From Bacteroidales bacterium MB20-C3-3 (GTDB lineage: Bacteria > Bacteroidota > Bacteroidia > Bacteroidales > UBA932): a stretch of 64,000 nt of DNA. The position numbers were made by a program, and so were the translations under genes. The notes below the pieces were generated by a model that was not told where the DNA came from, did no database searches, and saw only the letters and a list, made by a program, of their open reading frames with translations. Shown here one piece after another: positions 36,261 through 45,101 of the stretch; positions within the stretch are counted from its first letter, which is position 1; each line of letters starts with the position of its first letter. The DNA lies in assembly GCA_035609245.1 (NCBI GenBank), contig CP141202.1:434001-498000 (forward strand), in the 5' to 3' direction.

Positions 36261-38092
36261 TTCTTCCCTTTTATTTGTTGTTGCTGAGCTTTGTATGCTG
36301 CATCAAGTCTCTCCTGAAATTTTGACTTTTTCTTTGGTTGGGCAGCCTTTTCCTTAAGCTTTGCATATATTTTCTCCTCATCCACAAAGAACTTTCTTAT
36401 TGCCCAGGTTTGAATCATTGTAATAAGATTTGAAAGCAAGTAGTAATAACTTAGTCCGCTTGAGAAGTTATTTCCCAGGAAAAGTAAAAACAGAGGCATA
36501 AAATAAAGTGTCATATACTTCATCCCTGCCATTTGAGGGCCAGAATTCATCTGGTCTATGTTCATCCTGGAGTAGAAGAAGGTTGAAACAGCCATCAATA
36601 AAGCGAAAAGACTAAGGTGATCCCCAAAAAGAGGTATCGTAAAACCAAAATCTAGTATTGAATCGTATGTACTTAAATCCTTTGCCCATAAAAAGCCCTC
36701 CTGCCTTAACTCAAATGAAGCAGGGAAGAACCGGAACATCGCAAACAGTATTGGAAACTGAAGTAGCATTGGAAGACATCCCCCAAACATACTCACACCT
36801 GTCTTGCTGTAGAGAGCCATAGTCTCCTGCTGCTTCTTCATTGCATCCTCGCTCTTAGGATACTTAGCACTGATTTTATCTATCTCAGGCTTGAGGACTC
36901 TCATTTTCGCAGATGAGATATATGACTTGAATGTCAGCGGAGATATTACCAGCTTAATGAGTAATGTTAGTATAAAAATAATCAGACCGTAATTACCAAT
37001 GAATCTGCCAAGAAAATCGAATACTGTAATGATTATATATCGGTTTATCCATCCAATAAGCCATCCACCCAGTGGAACAATCTTCTCAAATCCCTTATCA
37101 TATGATTTTAAAGTTTTGAAGTGGTTAGGACCAAAATAGAGACTTAAAGGTACTGAGACTTCATCTCCTTCAGAGTATGGAATTTGCATATGAGATTCAC
37201 ATCTCATCAAGGTATTGTCAGGATCTCCCTCCGGAACAAACAGGTAGTTCATTCTTGCATTACTAAAGCTATTTTCTGCAACAAGAATAGCTGAGAAAAA
37301 CTGCTGCTGGAAAGCAACCCATTCAACCTTTGTTCTTATATCCTCTTCCGATTCATCCTTTCTAAGGCCAAGATCCTCTACTCCATTAACATTTGGAAAT
37401 TTGTACACAATCGTAGAGTAGTTCTTTTCATTGTCATACCCCTTCTCAAGTCTTGGAATGTCCATTCTCCAAAACAGGTCCAGAGATGTTACATTTCTTG
37501 CAATCAAGCTCTTCATCCCAACGAATTTGACATCAAGAGATATCATATAACTATCCTCAGGGAGAGTATATTTGTATTGGATGAATGCAGAAGAATCCAG
37601 ATGGAGTCTGTATGTAAGAGATGTATCGTCTCTCTCAGTCAAATCAAACGAGAATTTGTCGGTATGAATCTCTTGTCCTGCAAAAACGCTGATGGACAAG
37701 TTTCCAGACCTCTCTCTCAGGAGTACCAAATCTTGTTTATCATGAGTTGTAAAACCCTTTATAGTTGCTTTGTATGGCTGAGCTCCCAAGCTGGAAAAGT
37801 CAACATTGATCTTATCGTTCTGAAGGGTGGCAAATGTCTCCTCATTTGTACTGGCTTTGATAAGCATTGAGTCTTTGTATGGAGATGCATTTACAGGAGA
37901 TATGCCTGTAGCAGTATCGCTTAAGACAATTGTGTCAGAAAGCGCATCTGTTTGAGTCTGTGAACTTACATTTGCAGAATCAGCTATGTTTTGCAGCTGA
38001 GTCTGATCGCCCATTATTTTTGAGTTATACCAGCTGAAAGCAATAAGTATGACTCCTATTATTACGAAGCCAAGAATGGAATTTTTGTTCAT
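36257..38092 (-). CDS. yidC: Membrane protein insertase YidC
   Basis: A 611-residue YidC of the Gram-negative type. There is an N-terminal anchor (ILGFVIIGVILIAFSWY), then a large periplasmic beta-domain at ~60-340. The conserved five-helix core begins at ~365 (FLGRFIGNYGLIIFILTLLI). The groove Arg is in SAKMRVLKPEI, the C1 hairpin has KYPKSEDAMKKQQETM, and GGCLPMLLQFPILFAMFRFF follows. The tail is basic. It inserts and folds inner-membrane proteins with SecYEG or alone. It lies 9 bases after the DUF349 gene and overlaps yggS by 4. Confidence 0.95.
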   Translation of the reverse strand: MNKNSILGFVIIGVILIAFSWYNSKIMGDQTQLQNIADSANVSSQTQTDALSDTIVLSDTATGISPVNASPYKDSMLIKASTNEETFATLQNDKINVDFSSLGAQPYKATIKGFTTHDKQDLVLLRERSGNLSISVFAGQEIHTDKFSFDLTERDDTSLTYRLHLDSSAFIQYKYTLPEDSYMISLDVKFVGMKSLIARNVTSLDLFWRMDIPRLEKGYDNEKNYSTIVYKFPNVNGVEDLGLRKDESEEDIRTKVEWVAFQQQFFSAILVAENSFSNARMNYLFVPEGDPDNTLMRCESHMQIPYSEGDEVSVPLSLYFGPNHFKTLKSYDKGFEKIVPLGGWLIGWINRYIIITVFDFLGRFIGNYGLIIFILTLLIKLVISPLTFKSYISSAKMRVLKPEIDKISAKYPKSEDAMKKQQETMALYSKTGVSMFGGCLPMLLQFPILFAMFRFFPASFELRQEGFLWAKDLSTYDSILDFGFTIPLFGDHLSLFALLMAVSTFFYSRMNIDQMNSGPQMAGMKYMTLYFMPLFLLFLGNNFSSGLSYYYLLSNLITMIQTWAIRKFFVDEEKIYAKLKEKAAQPKKKSKFQERLDAAYKAQQQQIKGKK

Positions 38093-38101
38093 CGTGAAAT
38101 T

Positions 38102-39937
38102 TTACTCCTGTTGGTTGTCAATTACTTTAATCTTCTCCTCTATCTGTGCAAGCTCCTCTTTTGCCCGGGCTATTTTCTTGTCAAGCTCAAGCAGCAAAGC
38201 ATCTGCATTTTTAGATTTTGCAAAGAATCCCATATTATTCTCCCAAACTGCAATATCATTTTCCATCAGACGGAATTTCTGAACCAGCTTGTCTCTTTCG
38301 CTTCTTATACCTCTGTCACCTCTTCCGGAATTTTGAAGCTCCTTAATATGTTTCTTATACCTGTCTATCTTATGTTCATTTTCAGAAGATCTTATATCAG
38401 CAAATTTTGTGTCAATTGCATGTCTGTAAGCCGCCTGAACCCTCTCCTTCTCTTTGATGGGCACAAATCCCATTTCAGACCATCTTGTCTGAAAATCCTT
38501 AAGAGCATCAATATTTTCAGATGTCTTAGTGTCAAATTTATAGTCATTTATCTCCTGAATAAGGTCAAGTTTCTTCTTTAGATTTTCATCATATGATTCA
38601 TCTACAGAGCTGAAATGTTTTGATTTATTTGCAAAAAACTCATCGCAGGCAGCACGGAATCTTTTCCATACTACATCAGATTGTTTTCTGGCAACAGGTC
38701 CAATCTCCTTCCACCTCTTCTGAAGATTAATTAACTGATCTGTAGTCTTCTTCCAGTCGCTACTATCTTTAAGAGCTTCAGCCTGCTCACAAAGAGCAAT
38801 TTTCTTATCCAGATTATCCTGCATCTGAACCTTAAAGCTGGAGTAGAACTCTCTTTTTGCATCGTAAAACTTATCGCAGGCAGCACGGAACCTGTCATAT
38901 ATCTTTTGGTTCTCTTTTCTTGAAGCAAAACCAATATTTTTCCACTCTGTCTGAAGGGTCTCTATCTGTTTTGAGAGGCTGTTCCAGTCTTTTCCATCAA
39001 CATTTTCCATAACAGCAATAGCCTCTGCCTTTTCGCAAATTTCTGCCTTCAATTCAAGGTTGTGCTTCTGGTCCTCTTTAAGCCTTTCGAAAAATTCCTG
39101 TTGTCTTTTATTAATGGCCGATGTAGCCTTTTTAAATCTCTCCCATATCTCCTCTCTCAACTCCTTTGGAACCGGACCTAACTCTCTCCACTCTTCGTGA
39201 AGCTTCTGTAGCTTTCTGAACGCCTCAACTACATTATTGTCATTAATTAGCTCTTCGGCTTTTGAGCATAACTCAATTTTTATTTCAAGATTCTTTTTTA
39301 AATCAAGATCTCTCAATTCATTATTGATTTTTACGAAATCGTAAAATTTCTCAATACTAAACTGATAACTTTCCCATACATCTTTGTTTGCAGACTGAGG
39401 AACCGGACCGGTTGCCTTCCACCTGTTTTGAAGCTCCCTAAAAGCAGGGAATGTATGATTAAGATCCTCTTGTTTTTCTAACAAGGATTTAAGTTCATCA
39501 ATTATCTCAAGCTTAATCTTAAGATTCTCCTCTTTCTGCTTTTCAATGTTAAGGATAAAAGAGGATCTCATAGTCTTGTAATTCTGATACAACTCCTTAA
39601 AGCCTCTCTCGAGTTCAGCAAAAGGATTGTTGGAAACCAGATTCTCCTCACCCTCCTCTTCTGAGACTTCAGGAGAGTCAGACGGAGGTAAAAAGCCGGC
39701 TGCAATCTTTTCTCTTTTAAGGACTTTATAAAAAGCTGCCTTAATTATGTCTGCATTTTTGTAGAGCTCCTGCTGGTCTCCTCTTTCAAGCATCTGTTGA
39801 AAAATCTCAACGATCTCCATCAGACTCTTTGCAGAATAATCATGATAATCAGATACAGATTCCTCCTGTGTGATTTCAGTAAGGTTCTCTTCGCCTATTT
39901 GCTCGTTAAGAGCAGATGTGTTCAATTCCTGGTTCAT
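38102..39937 (-). CDS. DUF349-repeat protein
   Basis: A 611-residue, highly charged, helical protein. After an acidic N-terminal ~110 residues it carries at least five DUF349 repeats of ~70-75 residues, each with a W-K/R-x-I/L-G-P/F motif (RWKATGPVPQ, EWRELGPVPK, EWKNIGFASR, RWKEIGPVAR, RWSEMGFVPI) followed by a helical-bundle signature such as RFRAACDKFYDAKREFY. Function is unknown; DUF349 proteins have been tied to stress or RNA-related roles only loosely. I placed the start at 39937 (MNQELNTSAL); the 18 residues upstream in frame are hydrophobic and would run through the candidate -7 element at 39968-39975. It heads the operon with yidC. Confidence 0.85.
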   Translation of the reverse strand: MNQELNTSALNEQIGEENLTEITQEESVSDYHDYSAKSLMEIVEIFQQMLERGDQQELYKNADIIKAAFYKVLKREKIAAGFLPPSDSPEVSEEEGEENLVSNNPFAELERGFKELYQNYKTMRSSFILNIEKQKEENLKIKLEIIDELKSLLEKQEDLNHTFPAFRELQNRWKATGPVPQSANKDVWESYQFSIEKFYDFVKINNELRDLDLKKNLEIKIELCSKAEELINDNNVVEAFRKLQKLHEEWRELGPVPKELREEIWERFKKATSAINKRQQEFFERLKEDQKHNLELKAEICEKAEAIAVMENVDGKDWNSLSKQIETLQTEWKNIGFASRKENQKIYDRFRAACDKFYDAKREFYSSFKVQMQDNLDKKIALCEQAEALKDSSDWKKTTDQLINLQKRWKEIGPVARKQSDVVWKRFRAACDEFFANKSKHFSSVDESYDENLKKKLDLIQEINDYKFDTKTSENIDALKDFQTRWSEMGFVPIKEKERVQAAYRHAIDTKFADIRSSENEHKIDRYKKHIKELQNSGRGDRGIRSERDKLVQKFRLMENDIAVWENNMGFFAKSKNADALLLELDKKIARAKEELAQIEEKIKVIDNQQE

Positions 39938-39983
39938 TATTACAAGACTATTATGTTTAATAACCCGCAAATATAAAAAAAAA

Positions 39984-40013
39984 TTTGCCAACGCGGTGAT
40001 TTATGTAAATTTG
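39984..40013 (+). promoter_or_regulatory. Promoter of trmD
   Basis: TTTG (39984-39987), an 18-base spacer and TAAATTTG (40006-40013) match the Bacteroidota consensus. The trmD ATG begins 4 bases later, implying a nearly leaderless mRNA. Confidence 0.6.
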
Positions 40014-40017
40014 CGAC

Positions 40018-40707
40018 ATGATACGAATTGATATATTATCTGTAGTACCGGAACTGCTTATAAGTCCGCTGGGTCACTCTATAGTTAAAAGAGCAGCAGA
40101 CAAAGGTTTAGCACAAATAGTTGTTCACGATATCAGAAATTACGGGAAAGGAAATTACAGACAAGTTGATGACTACCCTTTTGGAGGAGAGGCAGGAATG
40201 GTTCTTATGATAGAACCTATTTTCAGATTAATATCAGATCTTAAATCTCAGCGGGAATACGACGAAATCATTTTTATGACACCGGACGGAGATTTGTTAG
40301 ATCAGCCAATTGCCAATAAATTATCATGCAAGTCAAATTTAATTATCATTTGCGGCCATTATAAGGGAATTGATCACAGAATAAGAGAACATTTGGTTAC
40401 AATGGAGATTTCAATTGGAAACTATGTTCTCAGCGGAGGAGAGATCCCCGCTGCTGTACTGGTTGACTCAATAGTAAGGCTAATTCCGGGTGCAATAGGT
40501 GATGAAATGTCTGCTCTAAGTGATTCATTTCAGGATGAGTTACTTGCACCTCCCGTTTATACAAGGCCAGCTCTTTTTAATGGTTGGAGCGTCCCTGAAA
40601 TACTACTCTCCGGAAATCCTAAACTAATTGAAGCCTGGAAAGAGGAACAATCTGTCGAAAGGACAAAAAAACTTCGCCCCTCATTACTGAAGGGCGAAAA
40701 AGATTAA
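40018..40707 (+). CDS. trmD: tRNA (guanine-N1)-methyltransferase
   Basis: A 229-residue SPOUT methyltransferase of normal length, methylating G37 of tRNAs to prevent +1 frameshifting. Family motifs are clear: [28 protein letters not shown] and the deep-knot region [20 protein letters not shown], then PPVYTRP. It is monocistronic here, without rpsP, rimM or rplS around it, unlike the classical operon. The last ~14 codons also form a terminator hairpin for the convergent iron-sulfur operon. Confidence 0.95.
   Translation: MIRIDILSVVPELLISPLGHSIVKRAADKGLAQIVVHDIRNYGKGNYRQVDDYPFGGEAGMVLMIEPIFRLISDLKSQREYDEIIFMTPDGDLLDQPIANKLSCKSNLIIICGHYKGIDHRIREHLVTMEISIGNYVLSGGEIPAAVLVDSIVRLIPGAIGDEMSALSDSFQDELLAPPVYTRPALFNGWSVPEILLSGNPKLIEAWKEEQSVERTKKLRPSLLKGEKD
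40665..40698 (-). terminator. Rho-independent terminator of the DUF362/polyferredoxin operon, inside trmD
   Basis: On the minus strand, TTCGCCC (40692-40698) and GGGCGAA (40673-40679) pair across a 12-base loop, followed by one G and seven Ts (40665-40671). It stands 27 bases after the polyferredoxin stop and lies wholly in trmD coding sequence. Confidence 0.65.
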
Positions 40708-40725
40708 TCAGAATAGGTTTGTGAA

Positions 40726-42243
40726 TTAAAATCCAAATTCATCCACCACTACTTTCTCCTGTTTTTCTACTTTTGGCTTATCAGCCAATTTATGAACTGC
40801 TCTTGGTTCAACTATCATGGCCTTCTCAGCTGCAGGGCAAACATACTCACAACCTCCGCAACCAATACAGATATCTCTGTCAACAACCGGAATGGTAAGA
40901 CCCTCATCATTGTATGTAACCATTGTGATTGCTTTTGTTGGACAGTGTTCATCACACGCTCCGCAAGCAGTGTTATCGGTTACTACAATACACTTCTCCT
41001 TATAGAATCTAACCTGCCCTATCTGAGTCAGCTTTTTCTCCTCAAGAGAGTGAGGGATAAGTGCCCCGTTTGGACAAACCTGAGCACACACATTACAATC
41101 ATAACCACAGAAATGCTTTTCAAAACTCAAGACAGGCATCAATAAACCGTCAAAACCGTATTCTCCGGTTGCGGGCTTGATAATTCCGTTTGGACAGGCC
41201 GACACACAAGCCTGACAGGCAGTACAGTTACTTTTTAAATTCTTCACACTTATTGCACCTGGAGGAGCAATGCCATTTTCGCTTTCGTGAGGAATAGAAG
41301 AGCTCTTCCTTCCAATGGCCCTTGCAGCAACAAAAGAGCCGAGAAGCCCCATTGTCAGCAGGGCCTCTCTCCTTCCGTCTACGACTCTCTTTTCATTCTC
41401 GGATTTTATACCCCAAACTAATTTATATGAAATAGCATTTCTCTTACAAACAGTCATACAGTTAAAGCAGGTCACACATCTTGAAATATCAATATTTCCA
41501 TTTTCTATATCAATGCACTCAGATTTGCAATTTGACACACAAAGTTTGCATTTGTTACAATTATCAATATTAATTACAGGTCTGAAAGCAGAAAATTTAG
41601 ATATAAAACCAAGTGTTGTTCCAACCGGACATACTGAATTACAGTATAACCTACCTCTGAATGCACTCATAAAAATTACAATAAGAAGAAAGAAGAGTGC
41701 GAAAAAGAATGAAATTGCTATAAACTGGGAATAACTTCTGAAGAAAATAGTGTCAGGAAAAACAGAAGAGAGAATATTATGAATGAATTGCTCGCTCCTG
41801 CTTATAATTTCTGAAGAGATTTTTCCATAATTTGAGTATGGATCAAGTAGCGAAATTACAAATGATGATCCAAACAGAAGAGGAATTGCAGCAACAGATA
41901 GAAAGGAGTATCTGAGAATGTTATTAGCCTTGGAGAAGCTGAATCTTCTGTTTTTTTTGCTTCTGAACAGAGAGGAGATTCGCCATACAGAATCCTGCAA
42001 TGTCCCTAATGGACAAATTGTTGAGCAGTACAATCTGCCAAACAAAAGCGACATCAGAACTAATAAAGCCAGGATTATTGCTGATCCTGTAAATACTCCA
42101 AGCAAAGCAGGAATAAATTGATATTTAAGCAGAGACGAGAAGAAAAAATTATCTCTGTTTGAAAAGAAAAGGAAAGCAAGGGTGATTAATACTGTTATTG
42201 TCAGTGACACAATCACCCTTCCCCGTTTTAACCACTTATACAT
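40726..42243 (-). CDS. Membrane-anchored polyferredoxin (NapH-like 4Fe-4S protein)
   Basis: A 505-residue protein. An N-terminal membrane domain has about four to five helices and two CxxxCP motifs of the NapH/YccM type (CSTICPLG, CNSVCPVG). Six cysteine clusters for Fe-S binding follow: CNKCKLCVSNCKSEC, CVTCFNCMTVC, CTACQACVSACP, CGYDCNVCAQVCP, CGACDEHCP and CIGCGGCEYVCP. A hydrophobic stretch (ALLTMGLLGSFVAARAIG) separates the second and third clusters. It probably moves electrons between the quinone pool or membrane and a soluble partner. It follows the DUF362 gene by 5 bases, so the two proteins likely work together; the electron donor and acceptor are unknown. Confidence 0.85.
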   Translation of the reverse strand: MYKWLKRGRVIVSLTITVLITLAFLFFSNRDNFFFSSLLKYQFIPALLGVFTGSAIILALLVLMSLLFGRLYCSTICPLGTLQDSVWRISSLFRSKKNRRFSFSKANNILRYSFLSVAAIPLLFGSSFVISLLDPYSNYGKISSEIISRSEQFIHNILSSVFPDTIFFRSYSQFIAISFFFALFFLLIVIFMSAFRGRLYCNSVCPVGTTLGFISKFSAFRPVINIDNCNKCKLCVSNCKSECIDIENGNIDISRCVTCFNCMTVCKRNAISYKLVWGIKSENEKRVVDGRREALLTMGLLGSFVAARAIGRKSSSIPHESENGIAPPGAISVKNLKSNCTACQACVSACPNGIIKPATGEYGFDGLLMPVLSFEKHFCGYDCNVCAQVCPNGALIPHSLEEKKLTQIGQVRFYKEKCIVVTDNTACGACDEHCPTKAITMVTYNDEGLTIPVVDRDICIGCGGCEYVCPAAEKAMIVEPRAVHKLADKPKVEKQEKVVVDEFGF

Positions 42244-42248
42244 TATTG

Positions 42249-43178
42249 TCAGATTTTAATTCTCTCAACTTTAATAGCATCCAGATTTGTAGTACCTATC
42301 TTAGCTTTTTCTGCTTTCTGAATATGGGAAACATCTTCAATTCTCATCTCTTTAAACTGATTGAAAAACCTAAGAGCAGCAGTATCTACAGCAACTATAT
42401 CTGTTGAAAGGAAAAGTGCTTTAGCCAAAACCACATCCTCTGTTGTTTTCCCTTTAGGACCATTCTGTGTCATAATTCTGTATGCATCAACAATATTCAG
42501 AGATGGCATTTTTGAATAGGTAGAACAGTCTGCAATACATTGCTGAAGGTCATTTGCATGCCAGAATCGTCTGTCCCATACAATACCCATGAAATTCTTC
42601 ATAGACATTGTCATCTTGGCTCCTCCGTGATTTTTCAAAACCGGAACATTTATCCACAAATCGCAATCTATAATAGACTCATGTATTTTAGCGCTTTTTA
42701 GTCTGACACCTCTTGGAAGAGATACCTCCCTGTAATATTTCTCGTCATGGGCAAATGCTATTTTAGCACCAGCAGCTTTAGCAGCAGCTTCTATACCACT
42801 ATTCTTATAGCAAGCCTGCCACTCATCACATGTATGGTCAAAGACAACCACCTCTGAAGCTCCGGCAGATAGACAATCTTTTACAATTGCTGCAACCAGA
42901 TCCGGATTAGTATTGGCAGCATACTCAGGTCTCTTGTCCCAGCCGATATTTGGCTTTACAACAACTTTATTACCTTTCTTGACAAATTTTGACATACCAC
43001 CCATAGCAGAGATCCCCCTTTTGTACATCGCCACAGGTTCACCCCCCATAACTGCTACAAGGTCGTTTGATTGCTGAGCCTCTTTGCTTTCAGCTGCAAA
43101 AAGATTACCTGGCTTAAGTTGAACAGCCCCTGCTATACCTCCCAGAAGAGCCGATTTTAGAAAATTTCTCCTTTCCAT
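42249..43178 (-). CDS. Tat-exported DUF362 protein
   Basis: A 309-residue protein with a twin-arginine signal (ERRNFLKSALLGGIAGAVQL) and the DUF362 core: KGNKVVVKPNIGWDKRP, VVVFDHTCDEW, WINVPVLKNHGGAKMTMSMK and NFMGIVWDR. Unlike many DUF362 proteins it has no C-terminal ferredoxin clusters of its own; the next gene (5 bases on) supplies six. Tat export suggests a folded, possibly cofactor-bound protein acting outside the cytoplasm. The family's biochemical role is not settled. It is divergent from the DUF4492-cydAB operon with an 81-base gap. Confidence 0.85.
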   Translation of the reverse strand: MERRNFLKSALLGGIAGAVQLKPGNLFAAESKEAQQSNDLVAVMGGEPVAMYKRGISAMGGMSKFVKKGNKVVVKPNIGWDKRPEYAANTNPDLVAAIVKDCLSAGASEVVVFDHTCDEWQACYKNSGIEAAAKAAGAKIAFAHDEKYYREVSLPRGVRLKSAKIHESIIDCDLWINVPVLKNHGGAKMTMSMKNFMGIVWDRRFWHANDLQQCIADCSTYSKMPSLNIVDAYRIMTQNGPKGKTTEDVVLAKALFLSTDIVAVDTAALRFFNQFKEMRIEDVSHIQKAEKAKIGTTNLDAIKVERIKI

Positions 43179-43213
43179 ATGTTCTGATTATTTAGACAAA
43201 TATACCTTTTCAC

Positions 43214-43229
43214 TTTTGCTCAAGCAAAA
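43214..43229. promoter_or_regulatory. Short inverted repeat between divergent operons, candidate operator
   Basis: TTTTGCT-CA-AGCAAAA (7-2-7, perfect) sits in the 81-base gap between the DUF362 and DUF4492-cydAB starts. A shared redox or respiratory regulator could bind it. It does not match the Fnr (TTGAT-N4-ATCAA) consensus. Confidence 0.4.
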
Positions 43230-43259
43230 AATAAACTATATTAGAGCAAATTTTCATCT

Positions 43260-43478
43260 ATGAGGGACAATATTTTCAAGAGAATTTGGAATTTTTACTA
43301 CGAAGGGTTTAAAAATATGACCACACTTGGAAAAACTCTATGGATAATTATTGCAATCAAACTCTTCATAATGTTTTTTGTGCTGAAATTGTTTTTCTTC
43401 AAGTCAGATCTCAGGGAATATGACACAATAGAGGAGAAGAGCAATAAAGTAATAGAGAATTTGACTAATCCTAAATAA
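43260..43478 (+). CDS. DUF4492 small membrane protein
   Basis: A 72-residue protein with one membrane helix (LWIIIAIKLFIMFFVLKLFF) after an amphipathic N-terminus (FKRIWNFYYEGFKNMT). It matches DUF4492, found in Bacteroidota directly upstream of cytochrome bd genes. It starts 21 bases before cydA on the same strand. By position it could be an assembly or accessory subunit like CydX/CydH, but it has no sequence similarity to them that I can see; that role is inference. Confidence 0.85.
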   Translation: MRDNIFKRIWNFYYEGFKNMTTLGKTLWIIIAIKLFIMFFVLKLFFFKSDLREYDTIEEKSNKVIENLTNPK

Positions 43479-43499
43479 TCTAAACTAATACCTTAAACC

Positions 43500-45074
43500 A
43501 TGATTTTAGCTTCACTTGTTGATTTGTCAAGACTCCAGTTTGCCTTAACGGCAATGTACCACTGGATTTTTGTACCTCTCACCCTAGGGCTCGGGTTCAT
43601 CATAGCAATTATGGAAACATACTATGTCAGAACCGGCAACGAATTTTGGAAAAGAACAGCAAAGTTCTGGATGAATATTTTTGCCGTAAATTTTGCCATA
43701 GGAGTAGCTACCGGCATCATCCTTGAGTTTCAATTCGGAACAAACTGGTCTAATTACTCCTGGTTTGTCGGTGATATTTTTGGAGCCCCACTTGCGATAG
43801 AGGGAATACTAGCCTTCTTTCTGGAGAGTACATTCTTTGCTGTAATGTTCTTTGGATGGAACAAAGTGAGTAAAAAAGCCCACTTAATTTCCACATATTT
43901 AGTAGCCATCGGCACAAACCTTTCTGCCCTGTGGATTCTGGTTGCAAATGCATGGATGCAATTTCCAACAGGAATGCAGTTTAACCCGGATACTGCCAGA
44001 AACGAAATGGTTGACTTCTGGTCAGTAGCCTTGTCTCCTGTTGCTATCAATAAATTTATTCATACCACAACAAACGGATATGTTCTTGCAGCTGTCTTTG
44101 TAATTGGAATTTCTGCCTGGTTTCTGATGAAAAAAAGGGAGGAGGAGTTTGCCAGGAAAAGCATTAAGATTTCTGCAATATTTGGTTTAATCTCCCTGAT
44201 AATCCTGATTTGGTCCGGTGACGGATCGGCTACACATGTAGCTAAAAAACAGCCTATGAAACTGGCTGCTATGGAGGGACTGTATAAAAGTCACAATGGA
44301 ACAGCAATTGTTGCATTTGGGGTACTAAATCCGGGAAAGAAAATTGAGGATTATTACGATAATCCATTAAAATACCAAAACGAGAAACCTTTCTGGATAA
44401 ATATCTCCATACCTCAGGGGTTGTCACTGCTTGTAAACAGAAAAATGGACACATATGTTCCAGGAGTTGAGGACATTCTTGAGGGAGGATACATATATAC
44501 AGATAGAAACGGCAATGAAAAGATTGCTCCTCCTGTTCAGGAGAGAATGGCTATGGGAAAACTGGCTATTGAAGGGCTTGCAGAGTACAGGAAGGCCAGT
44601 AAAGCCGGTGATGAAGAGGGAAAGGAGATCGCATACAAAAAGTTAATGGATAACTTTGACCACTTTGGTTATGGTTATATTGAAAAACCTGCTGATATAG
44701 TTCCCAATATTCCACTTACATTTTATGCTTTTCATATAATGGTTATCCTGGGTGGCTTCTTCCTCCTGTTCTTTGCGATAACAATTTACATGGAACAAAA
44801 GGGAATAATTGGCAAACACAAATGGTACCACTGGCTCGCACTGGCAAGCATACCACTCGTATATATTTGTTCTCAGGCCGGATGGGTAGTTGCCGAGGTT
44901 GGAAGACAGCCATGGACAATTCAGGATCTGCTCCCGGTTAATGCGGCGGTCTCAGGGGTTAGTACCGGTTCTGTACAAACTACATTGATAATGTTTTTTG
45001 TTCTCTTTACAGTTTTGCTCATAGCTGAGATTGGTATTATGATAAAAGTAATTAAAAAAGGGCCAGGAGCCTGA
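43500..45074 (+). CDS. cydA: Cytochrome bd quinol oxidase subunit I
   Basis: A 524-residue CydA with about nine membrane helices. The heme-ligand His of the N-terminal helix lies in LTAMYHWIFVPLTLGLGF. The core shows FWMNIFAVNFAIGVATGI, GDIFGAPLAIEGILAFFLES and NAWMQFPTGM. The start of the quinol loop is QPMKLAAMEGLYKS. GRQPWTIQDLLP is the conserved C-terminal motif. It oxidises quinol and reduces O2 to water at high affinity. The Q-loop is larger than in short-loop types, with a hydrophilic insertion at ~270-395. It is preceded by DUF4492 and followed by cydB after 27 bases. Confidence 0.95.
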   Translation: MILASLVDLSRLQFALTAMYHWIFVPLTLGLGFIIAIMETYYVRTGNEFWKRTAKFWMNIFAVNFAIGVATGIILEFQFGTNWSNYSWFVGDIFGAPLAIEGILAFFLESTFFAVMFFGWNKVSKKAHLISTYLVAIGTNLSALWILVANAWMQFPTGMQFNPDTARNEMVDFWSVALSPVAINKFIHTTTNGYVLAAVFVIGISAWFLMKKREEEFARKSIKISAIFGLISLIILIWSGDGSATHVAKKQPMKLAAMEGLYKSHNGTAIVAFGVLNPGKKIEDYYDNPLKYQNEKPFWINISIPQGLSLLVNRKMDTYVPGVEDILEGGYIYTDRNGNEKIAPPVQERMAMGKLAIEGLAEYRKASKAGDEEGKEIAYKKLMDNFDHFGYGYIEKPADIVPNIPLTFYAFHIMVILGGFFLLFFAITIYMEQKGIIGKHKWYHWLALASIPLVYICSQAGWVVAEVGRQPWTIQDLLPVNAAVSGVSTGSVQTTLIMFFVLFTVLLIAEIGIMIKVIKKGPGA

Positions 45075-45101
45075 AATCACAAAATCTAAAACGAAAAAAC
45101 C

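Noticed and set aside
38111-38581. A 156-codon frame antisense to the DUF349 gene
   Set aside because: Antisense of repetitive charged helices; no recognisable domain.
43214-43229. An Fnr site before cydAB
   Set aside because: The inverted repeat TTTTGCT-CA-AGCAAAA does not match TTGAT-N4-ATCAA; kept only as an unassigned operator candidate.
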